The translations under genes were made by a program, and so were the position numbers. Shown here piece after piece: positions 22,328 to 34,118 of a DNA stretch of 64,000 nucleotides. Within the stretch, counting starts at the first letter, position 1; each line of letters begins with the position of its first letter. Under the pieces are notes generated by a model. It saw only the letters and a program-made list of their open reading frames with translations, was not told the origin of the DNA and did no database searches. This DNA comes from Liriodendron chinense (Eukaryota; Streptophyta; Magnoliopsida; Magnoliales; Magnoliaceae): the NCBI GenBank assembly GCA_003013855.2, contig ML058385.1:434001-498000 (forward strand). The letters run 5' to 3'.

Positions 22328-23839
22328 TCACGATGTGTCGGGCGCCGGATTCTTTGGGTGAATGATCTTGTCGTGCGACATATCCTGGAAATGTCCCTTT
22401 CGAATAAGAGTTTCTATTTGATCCTTAAGAGATATACAGTCTTGGGTGCAATGCCCATGGTCTTTATGGAAGTAGCAGAACTTCCTCTTATCTCTTTTTT
22501 CCAAATCCGATTTGATTCTGAGAGGCCATTTAACATAAGATTTATGCTTGATCTCCATCAGTACCTTCTCTGGAGACTGATTAAGTAGTGTATAATTGCG
22601 ATATTTTCCAGAATAAGACTTCTTAGGAGAATGATCTCGTCGATCATGTCGATATCTTCTAGCAGATGGAGAGATTTCCTCATATTTTCATTTCTTTCCT
22701 CGAATGTCGTGACGAGCCAAAGCTACTTCTTCAGCATTAATATATTTTTGGGCTTTGACTTGAAATTCAGTCATGGTTTTAGGGGGATTTTTATCCAGGG
22801 CGAACCGGAACCTTTCGCTCGTAATTCCCACTATAAGGGCAATGAAACCTTTGTCTTCCGTATAACCCTCTGTCTGGACCGCTTCCGTTGTAAACCGAAC
22901 TGTGAATTCTTTAATCGTTTCTCCACGTTGTAGCTTCAGATCTGATAGATGAGATGCGGGCTTCTCGGTGCGAATACTTCCCATGAACTGAGAAAGGAAA
23001 AGATCTGATAATTGAGAAAATGACTCTATCGACTGAGGCTTCAGACCGCGGAACCAGGTATGCGCCGCGTCTTTTAGAGTCAAGGAGAAAGCCCTGCACA
23101 TAATTTCCGAGCTATATCCTTCTAGCTCCATGAGAGATCTATACGTCTCCAAGTGTTCGAGAGGATCACCGATACCAGTATATGAAACAATGCTGGATGC
23201 TCGATACTTTTTAGGCAAAGGGGCCTCCATTACCTCACGAGTAAAGGGAGGTTCAGCTCGATGGATTGATGCGCGGGTGGAGGCTAGGAGGTTGGATTGA
23301 TATCGTTGTTCAATATCAACGAAACGATCTTCGATTCTTCTGAGGTCTCCCTCCCAGGGTAAAGTATAACTGGACGTTTCGACATCAGGTTCTTCAGGTT
23401 GGCGTTGCCGAAAGGCACTGGAGCGGATAGATTGCGGCCGTTGGATCAGAATTTGATTGCCACGGGAAACACGGTTTGGAGGAGGATTCTTCTAGGCTTG
23501 AGGTTCGCCTGAGGAGTGTCTGGAAGTCGCGGGTGTAGGTTGTAACAGTGGTCCTTCCGGAGCTTGTTGTGGCTAAGGAAAGTGCTAATCAAACCGATTA
23601 GAAAAGGTTTGAAATCCTGCTTAGAGAGTAAGGAGCGTATCTCCTACAAAGTGCATAATACCGTCAAAGCCACCAAATATATCTTGGAACAAATTTTGTG
23701 GTATAGAATCAGGTGGGTTGGGCTGCCCCGGGGGAATTCCTGGCGTAGTTTGAGAGAGATTCGGATTTGGTTCAGGAATTTCTACTGGAGGCAGTGTCTG
23801 CCTTGAGGTGGAAGGATGAGTCGTCTTCTTAGGAGGCAT
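22328..23839 (-). pseudogene. Tat gag
   Basis: The start MPPKKTTHPSTSRQTLPPVE is at 23839, a short distance after the 5' LTR. The retrotransposon gag domain (23230-22688) has GIGDPLEHLETYRSLMELEG, DAAHTWFRGLKPQSIESFSQ and LFLSQFMGS. A cysteine-histidine motif CYFHKDHGHCTQDC with LKDQIETLIRKGHF lies at about 22480-22400, as in other Tat gag proteins. Stops at several points make it a pseudogene. Confidence 0.87.
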
Positions 23840-23904
23840 AATGGGAGGTAAGAATTAGTGGTGAGAATGAATCGAACACTCGTTTTCCACAGACGGCGTC
23901 AATC

Positions 23905-24596
23905 TGTTAACGTCAGATTCTGGTCTCAGGTTCCCTCCTCTCAAATGCACAATCTTTCCGAAGATGAATCCCTCCTCCTCACCTGAAAATCAAATAGAGA
24001 AACTAAGGGTAGTCGGCCCTCGGCCGTTAGCCCTCCGATGCCTAAGTTAGAGATAGGCTTGAAAGTAAGATGAAGTGTGAAACATGAATTTAGATGTTGT
24101 GTACCTTTCTCATCCATCGGCCATCTATTGCCATCTATTTATTTAGGTCCAGATGGATTAGTCCGTCACGTAGGCTGTTGAGATCTTCCTGGCTTCAAGA
24201 GATAAGATGTTATCTTATCAAATTAGACACCTAAGTGATTACGTTATTTGATGGAGATCCCATTTAATCCGGGACTTACGAGTAGAAACAAACCCACGCA
24301 GGCCTGTAATCTGGGCCAACTCATGAGCTATATGGGCTGCTGAGACTACGACCCGGGAGACGTCCTTACCAAACGACTGGCGACCAAGGCTGCTCAGCTA
24401 TGAATGGTGATTGTCTTATGAGCAGATCTCATGAAATGACAAGATGCACCCAACTTGGCTCGCTAGACGATATATTATGTTTATCTGCTCGCGGTTTGAA
24501 ATATCCAGGAGGCGCTCGCACGTCATATATGAGCCATGTGAAGTTGCTCGAAAGATACCGATCGCGAATACCTTCGACCAACTTTATGCTACAACA
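23905..24596 (-). repeat. 5' LTR of the Tat element
   Basis: In element orientation it runs from TGTTGTAGCATAAAG to CTGACGTTAACA. It is followed after a few bases by GACGCCGTCTGTGGAAAAC, the region that holds the primer site in Tat elements, and by the gag ATG at 23839 only 66 bp away. Confidence 0.9.
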
Positions 24597-24601
24597 CCAA
24601 C

Positions 24602-25640
24602 AAATTCCAAATCAGCCCAACCTAAGGAAAAAGGAGGAATTTACATCTTAAAAGAAAAGGACGATGTAAATGCTAGAGTAACTAATCTCACTAGAAAGGT
24701 CAAGGCCATGGAATTAAAAAAGGCAAAGATGGTCAAACCCAGTGAGAGTGTTGATAATGTTTGTGGTATTTGTACTGCCAATGTGCATGCGACAAAGGAT
24801 TGTCCAACAATTCCTGCGTTTTAAGAGCTTTTACAAGAACAATCAAATGCCATAACCAATTACCAACGTCCATTTAGTGCTCCAACTTCAAACACGTGCA
24901 ATTCTAGTTAGAGGAACTACCCAAACTTCAGTTGGAGGAATGGACCGAATGCAAATACAAACAATAATCCTAAAAAAAACACATGGTGGGGCCATCTCTT
25001 GTGATCACACCTAAAGCCACCCTTGAGGAGATCTTGGGTGCGGTTGTGCAAGTTCAAGCTGAATATAACAAGAACAATTCTCGAAAATTGGATGGGTTAT
25101 GCAAGAACAATCTAGATTCAACCAAACCACCTCGCAGTCCATTAATGATCTTAAAACATCGATTGCGAGGGTTAAATCTCATCTAAGTGTTAGGGAGAAG
25201 GTCACACTTCCTGCTCAACCTCTCCCTAACCTAAAAACCCAATTTGAGATACATGATCCGAGCTCATCTTCCCAACACATGGAGCATGCTTAAGTCCATC
25301 ACCACTCTTAGAAGTGGTAAAATAATTGAAAAATCTAGTCCGGTAAACGCCGCAAAGCCTAAGGATCGGTAATTTCTAAAGAGAATGATGAACCTAGCAC
25401 CACTCCACATGAGAAAGAACCGGAAAAGGAATACAAACCGGTTGTTCCATTTCCACAACGGTTGATTACACCCAAACCTCTAAACAACAATCAGGATATC
25501 TTAGAGGTTTTCAAGCAAGTGAAGATCAACATCCCTTTGTTGGATTGCCATAAACAAATACCGTCATATGCCAAATTTTTAAAGGACCTTTGTACGATCA
25601 AAAGAAGGCACAATATACAAAAGATCTTTTTTACAAAAAA
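24602..25640 (+). pseudogene. Athila-like gag, C-terminal half with zinc knuckle
   Basis: The reading resumes directly after the Tat element: PTNSKSAQPKEKGGIYILKE, then a helical part (VTNLTRKVKAMELKKAK) and a zinc knuckle CGICTANVHATKDC (CX2CX4HX4C), about 24764-24806. Further stretches rich in N and Q follow, then LKTSIARVKSHLSVREKVTL and QPLPNLKTQ, before the protease. Stops at about 24822 and beyond break it. Confidence 0.82.
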
Positions 25641-25642
25641 AA

Positions 25643-26278
25643 GTGAGTGCCATCATAAAACAGGATGTGCCCAAAAAATATAAAGACCCCGGTAGCCCAA
25701 CCATATCTTATGTGATTGGCGACTACCAGATTGAGCAAACCTTGCTTGATTTAGGGGCGAGTGTAAATCTGATCCCTTACACGGTCTACGAACAATTGGG
25801 TTTAGGTGAATTAAAACCCACCAAAACCACACTTCAACTTGCCAATCGTTTGATCCGTATACCGAGAGGAGTGATAGTGGATGTGCTGGTACAAGTTGAC
25901 AAGCTCTACTATCCTATAAACTTTGTCTTGGACACACAACCAGTCGCTCATGCTAGCACTCAAATTCCTATCATACTTGGCCGCCTGTTCCTAGCCACAT
26001 CAAATGCAATAATTAATTGTAGGAATGGGATTATGAAGATGTCCTTTGAAAACATGACGCTTGAGCTGAATGTTTTTAATATGTGCAAGCAACAAGAGGA
26101 TGGAGATGAAGTCCACGAGATTAACCTGATAGATTCATTCGTTGAAGATAAGTCCCTCTTAACTTTGTACTCCGATCACTTAAAGGCATGTTTGGCCCAC
26201 TCCCCCAATATGGATGATGACATGATACAAGAGATGGATGCCTTGTTAGATGCAATGTCGGCACTTAAAACTAACTAG
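25643..26278 (+). pseudogene. Athila-like aspartic protease with C-terminal spacer
   Basis: This is an open stretch of about 211 codons. It holds KDPGSPTISYVIGDYQIEQT, the active site LLDLGASVNLIPYTVYEQLG, LGELKPTKTTLQLANRLIRI, IPIILGRLFLATSNAIINCR and NGIMKMSFENMTLELNVFNM. DLG in place of DTG/DSG is normal for Athila-type proteases. It ends in an acidic spacer and a stop at 26276-26278. It is intact locally, but the gag before it and the RT after it are not. Confidence 0.9.
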
Positions 26279-26850
26279 TGGAGGGCACAATTTGAACCAA
26301 TACCTTAAACTAACAACTAGCCCCTACTGTCTACTACCAAGGCACTGATGTAACACCCGTACCTTAATTAGCCCTCCGTACACCTCTTTTCCGAACTCGG
26401 CATACTCGGAACAGTCCAAACAGGCGAGTTTCGATCAGACACCCTATTTTAGAACCGCAACGACCCGAGACTTGTACCCCGGCGACCGCACGGATGCCAC
26501 GACTCCAATGTCGCGCGGCACGCTCTATTTCGATACCTAGTTTGAAAGATGCGTACTTGTGCGCAATCAAGGCGGGCCACGCTACATATGCATGGTGTGA
26601 GCCCCACTTGCACAAATCCCTAGGTTGTCCCATCAATCAATCAAACATCCCATCAATCAATCAAGCATCAATCACTCAAGTGTCTCATCAAGTACATCTC
26701 TCTCTCTCTCCTCACAAGTCAACTTAAGCCCATACCTAAGCCATCCACTCTCATAACTGCCCCATCCCCTTGCTATCATCATTTCCTTTTCAAATACCAT
26801 CTATGTCCCAAGCCCCTATACCACAAGTGCCATACGTAGCCACTCCATTT

Positions 26851-26863
26851 GAGAGAGAGAGAG

Positions 26864-26902
<39 letters not shown>
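26851..26902. repeat. (GA)n microsatellite
   Basis: Imperfect GA/GAAA repeats lie in the first part of the 3.6-kb LTR. Confidence 0.95.
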
Positions 26903-26906
<4 letters not shown>

Positions 26907-27465
26907 AGTAAGAAAAGAAAGAGATTAGTGGGTGAGATTGGAGGGTTAAGAGAGTTTTTGGTGAGCCTAGGTGATTGGAGAAAAAGATCCACCCCATCAA
27001 GACTGTCCGATCGACTATCCGACCCGATCCAACCATCCATTTTCGAGTGAGTGCTAAGGGGGGACATAAACTCCCCTTTTTCCTTATTTTCCCTTCATAT
27101 TTTGGGCCCACAAGTGGGCCATGCTGTGAGACAACGTGCCCCGCACGCTGCCACGGCATGGACCACCTTGGGTGGCCCACCATGGTGCTTATTTTTCATT
27201 CTTTTCCCATTTTTTTTCTTTAAAACACAAAGATCTGGATGAAGGAAGAATACAAGGATTTTCTTGATCCAATACTATTTTGGGCCCACCATGAGATGGC
27301 CCAGCTGATGAATGGAGTGGATCCTGCACGTGTGGACCCCACTAATCAAGGCACAACAAAAAAAAAATATACATAAAAAAAAAAAGAAAGAAAGAAAGAA
27401 GGAAAGGCGTGGCCTCTCTGACGCTGGGAGTACCCAGCGTCCACGGACGTGGGCTCCTCAGCCGT

Positions 27466-28620
27466 CCATCAGTGGCCCCACCTCATGGGACCCACCTTGA
27501 TGTATTTGTTTTATCCAGCCGTCCATCTGTTTTCCCAGATCATTTCAGGGCCCAAGCCCCAAGACCAAGAAGGTCCCAATCTTGGGTGGGCCTCACCACA
27601 AGAAGCAATGAGAATGAATGCCTACGGTTGAAATCTTTTCAGGGCCCACCATTATGATGGTTTTCCATCTGAACCGTCCATCAGGTCACGCAGACCTATA
27701 TGAATGGAGAACACAAATATCAGCTTGATCCAAAACTCAGTTGGGCCCACCTAGAATGTATGTGCCTTATCTATTCCTTCCATATGTTTTTCCAGCTCGT
27801 TTTAGTGGCTGAGCCCAAAATTTAAGCATATCCAAATGTCAAGTGGGCCATGCCATGGGAAACAATGGGAATAATGATCCCACCGTTGAAACCTTCAGAG
27901 GCCCTGCAGTGATATTTAATTGTCATCCAACCTCTTCATAAGATCACGTGGATATGAATGGAGGGGAAAACACAAATATTAGCTTAATCTTAAAAACTAA
28001 GGCGACCCCAGGGGGGTCCCACGCTGCAGACAGCGTGCGTGCGTGCGCTGCCCAGCTGGTGTCCCACCCTGTGGGTCCCACCATGATGTATTTGTTTTAT
28101 TCATGCTGGACCTTCTGTTTTTCTATGCCACTTTAAGATATGGCCCCCATAATGGGGCAGATCCAAACGTAAAATGGACCACACCCGCAGGGAATAGTGG
28201 TCATTGATGCCCACCATTGAAAACTTCGTTGGGGCCACTGTGATGGTTATTTTCCATCCAACCAAAGGTTTTTGGGCCCATCTTTGGGGTCCACCTTGAT
28301 GGATGCATTGTGTAGCATGCCAACCGTCTGACCGATGCGTGGGGCTCGATTTAAATGGGCTTCACTTAGGAAATGGTGGTGATTGAATACCTACCACTAA
28401 AACTTTCTAAGACCGATGATGTGTATTTGCTATTCGACCAATGGGCGGGACCCACCATGGTCCTTCCTTTGATATATATGTTTTATCCATGCCGTACACT
28501 ATTTTTGTCGGCCTATTTTGTATGTGCAGGCCCAAGTATGGGGCCGATGTGGTCTCAAGTGGGCCATGCCGCGAAGACCTTTGGGGCCCACAGTTCGGGT
28601 CCCACTCTCTGTATATATAT
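27466..28620 (+). repeat. Tandem array of diverged GGGCCCACC modules
   Basis: Successive units begin near 27478, 27740, 28073 and 28446, each with GGGACCCACC or GGGCCCACC, then a TGATGTATTTGTTTTATCC-like stretch, then CCGTCCATCTG or similar, then AAGTGGGCCA and CACCATTGAAA. Period is roughly 0.3 kb and units are strongly diverged. The reversed LTR at 60840-64000 holds a corresponding array. Confidence 0.7.
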
Positions 28621-29949
28621 TGGGCCATTTAAGGCCAACATTACATGATATGTCTGGTAACATGCTAGTATACTTAGCTTGATAGGTCACACTGATAAAT
28701 ATGCTTAGTGTAATAAATATCATGCCCATTCATTTGTACAAACGCATCATATGTATGCCTGACTGTGGACGATGTCGATCATAGCATATGCCTTACAGCT
28801 TGAGATACTTAGGGGACCCGTATGAGATAGGGTCACCCCACATGATCGCGCGGTATGCGCAGGTTTGGTGCATGGCTTTGATAGTATGACTCATGCATCT
28901 CGCATTATACATGTCATGATCAGATTCTCACCCCAGCGGCATCGGGGTTGTGACCACCACAGTCACATCATGGATGGTAAGAATGGACACCGGAAATATG
29001 TTCTAGCACTTGGGCGCCAAAGATGTCCTTGGGTGAAAGTCCCTAAACCCTGTGGTACCAGTAGGATGCTCCAATGTCTAGACCGAGTGGATTTATGAGC
29101 GCATGAGGGCCAAATACCAGTAGGCCGCATCTCCCACTGTGTCGGGGTCGATTGGAAGGGGGTGTGACCTTACCCGCCCGAGTGCAGAGGGCTATATACT
29201 AGGTTGAGTCTGACCAGCTCGTGAATGGGTTCGCTATCGAAGAGCCAGGTGGATTTCCTTGTATGTCATTGACGAGGCGGATAGTGAGGTCTCTTCCACT
29301 CGCTTGGTTATGCGCGCGATGGGCGGCAACCAATGTCTGGAGTGTACTAGACCCCAGTGATGTCCCAGTTATAAACCGTATGATAGATGGCAGTTGAGGA
29401 TTGACATGCGCACCTTGCATCATTAGCATATGACACTCGGCCATATTAGCCCCTTGCATTGCATAGCCTCGAGATGGCTAATAACATTCATAGACTTGGT
29501 AGTGTAGCCTGCCATCATTTCCGCTTACTCTAATATCCGTATACATGTCATATGCATTGCGCACACACCACGCACTCTCTAAGCTTCATAGTAAGCTTAT
29601 GCACGTTGTTTACGTGCAGGACATACTATAGCGCGACACCAGTGAGACAGGGGCGCGCATTTGATCTTTCAGCTTTCAGTTATACATTGTATTTCCTTTT
29701 TCTACAGCATTGTACTCAAAAGATAATCTTAGTGGATGTGTGATGTGATGCTTTTGGTTTGGTATACTTGTGTTTATGCTCATCTATAAAAAAAATTTAC
29801 CTTGAAAATCCTCATTGTGGGATCCCAGGATCGGAACCTGACGTATGGGAGCTAGGGGCCGAGAATGGGGTACTACAGAGGCTGTCGGCACCGGATTCGG
29901 TGGCCGGGAATTTAGTGAGCCCGGTCCCCGAGTTTGAGGTGTGACAACT

Positions 29950-30396
29950 AAAGCTTGACCTAAAAGCCTTTGCCTGCAGAGCTTAAATATGCATACTTAC
30001 GTCAAGAAGAGACATATCCAATGGTGATTTCTTCCCACTTGGATGAAGAACACGATAGTCAATGGGTGAGTCCCAACTCAGGTGGTGCCCAAGAAGTTTG
30101 GGATCACCATTGTAGCCAATGCAAACAATGAACTCGTGCCAACCAAAGTCACTACTGGTTAGGGAATGTACATTGACTACAGGAAGCTAAATACAGTCAT
30201 CAGGAAAGACCACTTCCCTTTCCTTTTTGTTGATCAAATCATAGAAAGGCTAGCTAGACATTCCTATTACTGCTTCCTGGATGAGTATTCTCGATACAAC
30301 CAAATAGAGATTGCTCTTGAAGATCAAGAGAAGACCACATTCACATGCCCCCTTGGCACCTTTGTTTACCGAAGGATGCCATTTGGGCTATGTAAA
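29950..30396 (+). pseudogene. Athila-like reverse transcriptase, N-terminal fragment with internal deletion
   Basis: It starts KLDLKAF and AELKYAYLRQEETYPMVISS HLDEEHD, then jumps to QWVSP, with the usual ~80-residue RT start missing. It continues (with a stop and frame changes) as KKFGITIVANANNELVPTKV, MYIDYRKLNTVIRKDHFPF, YCFLDEYSRYNQIEIALEDQ and FVYRRMPFGLC. It ends at 30396, where the inverted duplication starts, so the catalytic YxDD is absent. Confidence 0.85.
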
Positions 30397-30524
30397 GTAA
30401 CAGGTGGTCTTTATAAGGGAAAAAAATTGGAAACCGATGGAAACCCCTATGAATTCAAATAAAACCGAAACAACAAAGTCTATTCTTCTATAGGGTTTTC
30501 AAGTAATCCAACGCACCTATATGC

Positions 30525-31439
30525 TGTAAGTGCACATATTTGTCAATTAGAATGTTATATGAGTCATCAAGTCTGATGAGCCTAGTAGATGCTAAAGAAT
30601 GAAGCCTTGAAGATCTCCGACGGTTCGACATAGAAGATTCAACGAAGATCTCTTGTTCCAAGCTGGCTCAAAACCAACTCCCTTGACCCCATACGCATGA
30701 TTGTCCCAAAACCCTATTCCAAGGTGAGGGAATAGGGTTTGGTTGAAACTCTCTAAGGGTTAAGGCTTAAAAGGTAGATATCATTCACCACATAACAAGA
30801 GCTTTATAGTGGTTCGGTTATGTACTTACTCCACTCTCGGCCGATCCACTCACTCCTTGAGTGGCCGGATTTCACTATCACAATGGTTTTAAATGAGGTT
30901 AACCATAAACCTTAACAACCTACACGTCGTCTAAACTTCAACACAATGGATTCATCCTTCCTTAGGACTAATCCAACAAACGCTTGTCCTACACAGGGAC
31001 TTGTCATACCTAAGGACTTGTCCTACACAAGGACTCACTCGAGTTTGGGTCTTCAAACTCTGAAACCCAAATCTCAACACTTGAGAAGGTTTCTTGGACT
31101 CAAAACTAAAGAGTACTTAGCTGATTGAGCCCCTTGATAGCACCTTTGTTTGAAGAAGCTTCGACTTGCACGAACGGCTCCTTCTTCAGCTCCCTCAGTC
31201 AACAACTTTGCTTTGAATGCTTGCTTGTAGCTTCCAAGGTGAGGGAATAGGGTTTTAGGACAATCATATGTATGGGGACAAGGGAGTTGGTTTTGAGCCG
31301 GCTTGAAACAAGAGATCTTCATTGAATTTTCTGTGTCGAACCGCCGGAGATCTTCAAGGCTTCATTCTTTACCATCTACTAGGCTCATCAGACTCGACGA
31401 CTCATACAACATGCTAATTGACAAATATGTGCACTTACA
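30525..31439. repeat. Inverted pair of Copia LTR fragments with a 12-bp hairpin at the junction
   Basis: 30525-30720 matches the first ~195 bp of the 3' LTR in forward orientation. 31439 down to about 30780 matches the same LTR reversed. At the join, AAACCCTATTCC (30709-30720) and GGAATAGGGTTT (30729-30740) form a perfect 12-bp inverted repeat around an 8-base loop. About 40 bases after that are not clearly LTR. Confidence 0.75.
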
Positions 31440-31453
31440 ATCTCCCCCTTTGT

Positions 31454-32467
31454 CAAGTATGCAATAAAACCAACTTAAATGTCATGGATCGTTCCAATGA
31501 CATTCCTAGACTCCAAAACCCAACAAAATACACCTTTACATTGAATACATGCCATAAATAAGATTTACATTCATTCATTTACAAAAGTTGGACATGTACA
31601 AACACAATGTACAGACTCTTAGCTTCAATATCTCCCCCTGAGTACCTGCACAACAAAGACCACCAAAAAGATAACATGGTCGACTGTTGGGACTCTTCTC
31701 TCCCTCTTTGTTAGTCATTGACAAAGGTTAGCACATAAAGATAGCTAACTCAATAAAGATATAACTGGAAGCGCTGAAAAATGTCAAGACAAAGAGGAAT
31801 GAGATAAACATTTAAGCAAAGAGATGGAAGAAGCCAAACATACAACATGGTCATAGAGAGATACATGTAGTAATCATTTAAATCAGAGGGCTTAAAGCCC
31901 AAGCAACCAACCACCCCTCCGGATGTATATCATAACCAAACACATTACACATCTACCAAAAAGGGGCAAGTAGCCCTGAATAGAGTATAGGGATATGCAC
32001 AATTCTAATTTGACTTAAAAAGAATATTATCATAAACAACAAGCCATAAAAGGGGCATAAAGCCCTAAAACATCCAACCAACCACATAAAGATGTAACTA
32101 TAAAACCAAAAGAGATAGATACATAAAAGATAGATCAATAATATCCAAATATCCAAAAGATGGGCATCCATCCAGCCCAAATAACCAAAATGAAAAAGAT
32201 CCTCAAAGTATCATAAAGTAGCATCCATAAACAGAAAGTAAAGTATCTATCAAACAGCCTATCTTTGGTCACCAAAAAGATACTCCTAACCAAGATAGGA
32301 CACACACCGACTCCTGAGTAAAAGATATGACACGAAATAGCCCGACAAATAACGATCAGTCTAGCTGGAGGGTCCGGCTCCAGAAGTATCGTCGCGGCGG
32401 CAGGAGAAAGCAGCAGCGATGCTATGAACCGTCTCCTGGACAAACTGGACCATAGCCTCCAAGTGGG
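31454..32467 (-). other. Copia 3' untranslated stretch
   Basis: A polypurine tract CAAAGGGGGAGATT (complement of 31440-31453) borders the reversed LTR. From there to the end of the extra ORF I see no convincing coding sequence. AT-rich, weakly repetitive text such as ATCCAAATATCCAAAAGATG and repeated CCAACCAC words is present. Confidence 0.55.
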
Positions 32468-33500
32468 TCATGCGCTCTTGTCGTGATGATGCCTCCTTAA
32501 GAGAAGGACCAGAGCAAGACCCTCACTCTGAGACTCCCCAAGTGTGTCGTAGTCATCCGGCGCTGATGAATTAGGAGGGCTGGGAGAGCCATCTCCTTCT
32601 GCAACTTGTTCTTCATTAGGGAGTTGCATCAACTTCACATTTAGTGTGGTGAATCGTTTGGGAAGCCAGGTAATAGATGCAACGGGCGAAAATCCACGGT
32701 CCTTGGCTAACAGACAAATGATGTGACCGTATAGTATTTGGACTGATGAACCGTACTTAAGGGTATCCAAGAGTTGACGGAGGATAATGGTGGGCAAGCA
32801 CAATCGAGTCCCTATGCTGATGTGGTATAGGATGTTGACCATAAATGGAATAAGATCAGATCTGTTGGACAACCGCGGATAGAGATTGGAGGTGAAAATG
32901 TTATGCATGATGCGGAATTGGTTTGCCGTGTCTGTGGCACGCAATGCATTGCCATCGATCCAACATTTGTTGTGGCCATTGCATAGTGCCCGAGTCCACT
33001 TACGACGCGATGAGTCATCATTTAGGTCATCGTCGGGTTGGACAGCGGTAGACATTTAAGCCCCAATGACGTGAGCAACTCTTGCGACATCTATGGGAAC
33101 AACGCGGCCAAGCACAATGACCTCGCATGAAGGGGGCTCTCTTGGGATTGATGATTTTCGATAGGAACCGATGGACCAATTCAGGATAAACAGGTCCAAC
33201 ATATGAGAAAAGTGGATCCCAACCGATATTTTGGAGCATTTGAGTCACCCCATATGACTCAAGGTCGGCACCGACAATGGTGCGCTCAAAGAGGATGCCC
33301 CGTGAGGAAAAACGAGCATAGAGGGGGTCTAGAATGACTTCCCCAGCAGCAACAGGAGGAGCATCCGTACCAACCAGTGGTGGGGACGGATTCTCATCAC
33401 GAGAAGGCGAGTGGTGGGAAGTTTTTTCGGCCTCGATCCCCTAGATGATTCAGCTACGACCTTGCCTTTCCCTTTTGATTCTTTAGGCATGATGGAAGAA
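32468..33500 (-). pseudogene. Extra ORF of SIRE-type Copia (plant transposon protein domain), broken
   Basis: Read on the minus strand it starts MPKESKGKGKVVAESSRGSR (ATG at about 33490). It continues through VAAGEVILDPLYARFSSRGI and LESYGVTQMLQNIGWDPLFS, then SKIINPKRAPFMRG, and after a frame change WIDGNALRATDTANQFRIMH, HISIGTRLCLPTIILRQLLD and HIICLLAKDRGFSPVASITW. It ends in an acidic, serine/proline-rich tail. The style matches the 'putative plant transposon protein' domain found as an extra ORF between pol and the 3' LTR in Copia and Gypsy elements. Its function is unknown. At least one frameshift (near 33050) breaks it. Confidence 0.6.
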
Positions 33501-33627
33501 TCAAGGATACACAGAAAAACGGTAGAAAATGGCAAATGACAACCTAAAAGAGACTTAAGAAGCAAATGACAACTGAAAAGCTTACCGAAGGAGGAGATGA
33601 CGTACCAAACCCTTGAATCCACTCCCA

Positions 33628-33797
33628 ATCGAGCCTAAAAAGAGCAAGAATCTCCCAAAACACCAAAACCCTTAAGCCCTAGGAGAGAAACGGTTTTGGG
33701 GAAATTTTGAAATTGCATTTTAGCTTTACCCGCGGCCCTATATACGCAGGTCACGACAGTTTCGATATATCGAAACCCCTGTTCGATATATCGAAAA
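33628..33797 (-). promoter_or_regulatory. Possible internal promoter of the extra ORF: two TTTCGATATATCGAAA palindromes and a TATA box
   Basis: The perfect 16-bp palindrome TTTCGATATATCGAAA lies at 33760-33775 and a near copy at 33782-33797. About 20 bp downstream on the minus strand is GCGTATATAGGG (33746-33735). Then comes a T/C-rich leader and the ORF. A donor-like CTTCG|GTAAGC at about 33589 suggests a leader intron. This is layout only; no transcript evidence. Confidence 0.4.
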
Positions 33798-34035
33798 TGC
33801 ACAATATTGCATATTTCGAGTAATAGTTTAGATCAAGATTTAATATGAGATAATGAGATTCACGAGGCTGTTTTGCTAGATCTAAGACTTCTAAGTGGGC
33901 CAATGTTTTGCTATGCTTACAAATACACACGAGTCATAATTTCTCATAATTTAGACTCCAAAACCATGACAATATGAGGCCAATTCCTCAAATTTACTTA
34001 TAAGCACACGAGGCCAAGCTGAAACTCATAAAGAA

Positions 34036-34118
34036 CACACACCTATAGACTTTCTAAGATGTTCAAACCTATTTGCGTCTAAAGGCTTAGTTAGAATATC
34101 AGCTAGCTGGGCCTCGAT
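34036..34118 (-). pseudogene. Copia RNase H C-terminal end (reversed part)
   Basis: Minus-strand reading gives IEAQLADILTKPLDANRFEH and LRKSIGVCSL followed by a stop, the standard C-terminus of Copia RNase H. It abuts, head to head, the forward RT reading that starts at 34119. Confidence 0.85.

Larger units (their letters stand above)
26349..29946 (+). mobile_element. Long solo LTR (about 3.6 kb) with internal GGGCCCACC module array
   Basis: It begins TGTAACACCCGTACC and ends GTTTGAGGTGTGACA, with inverted ends TGTAACACC/GGTGTGACA. Flanks are ACTGA (26344-26348) and ACTAA (29947-29951), a 4/5 match, so the duplication is slightly decayed. On either side the Athila polyprotein continues, so this is an insertion with no internal region left. 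A reversed relative starts at 60840. The middle (about 27470-28620) holds several diverged ~0.3-kb units of the GGGCCCACC/ATGATGTATTTGTTTTATCC/GCCGTCCATCTG module. The element class is probably Gypsy, by its size, which is inference. Confidence 0.78.

Noticed and set aside
26779..27183. 134-codon minus-strand open reading with SLSLSL stretch
   Set aside because: Created by the (GA)n repeat inside a noncoding LTR.
32468..33055. Host gene of 195 codons
   Set aside because: It lies between a Copia RNase H end and a polypurine tract/LTR and has a frameshift; it is the element's extra ORF.
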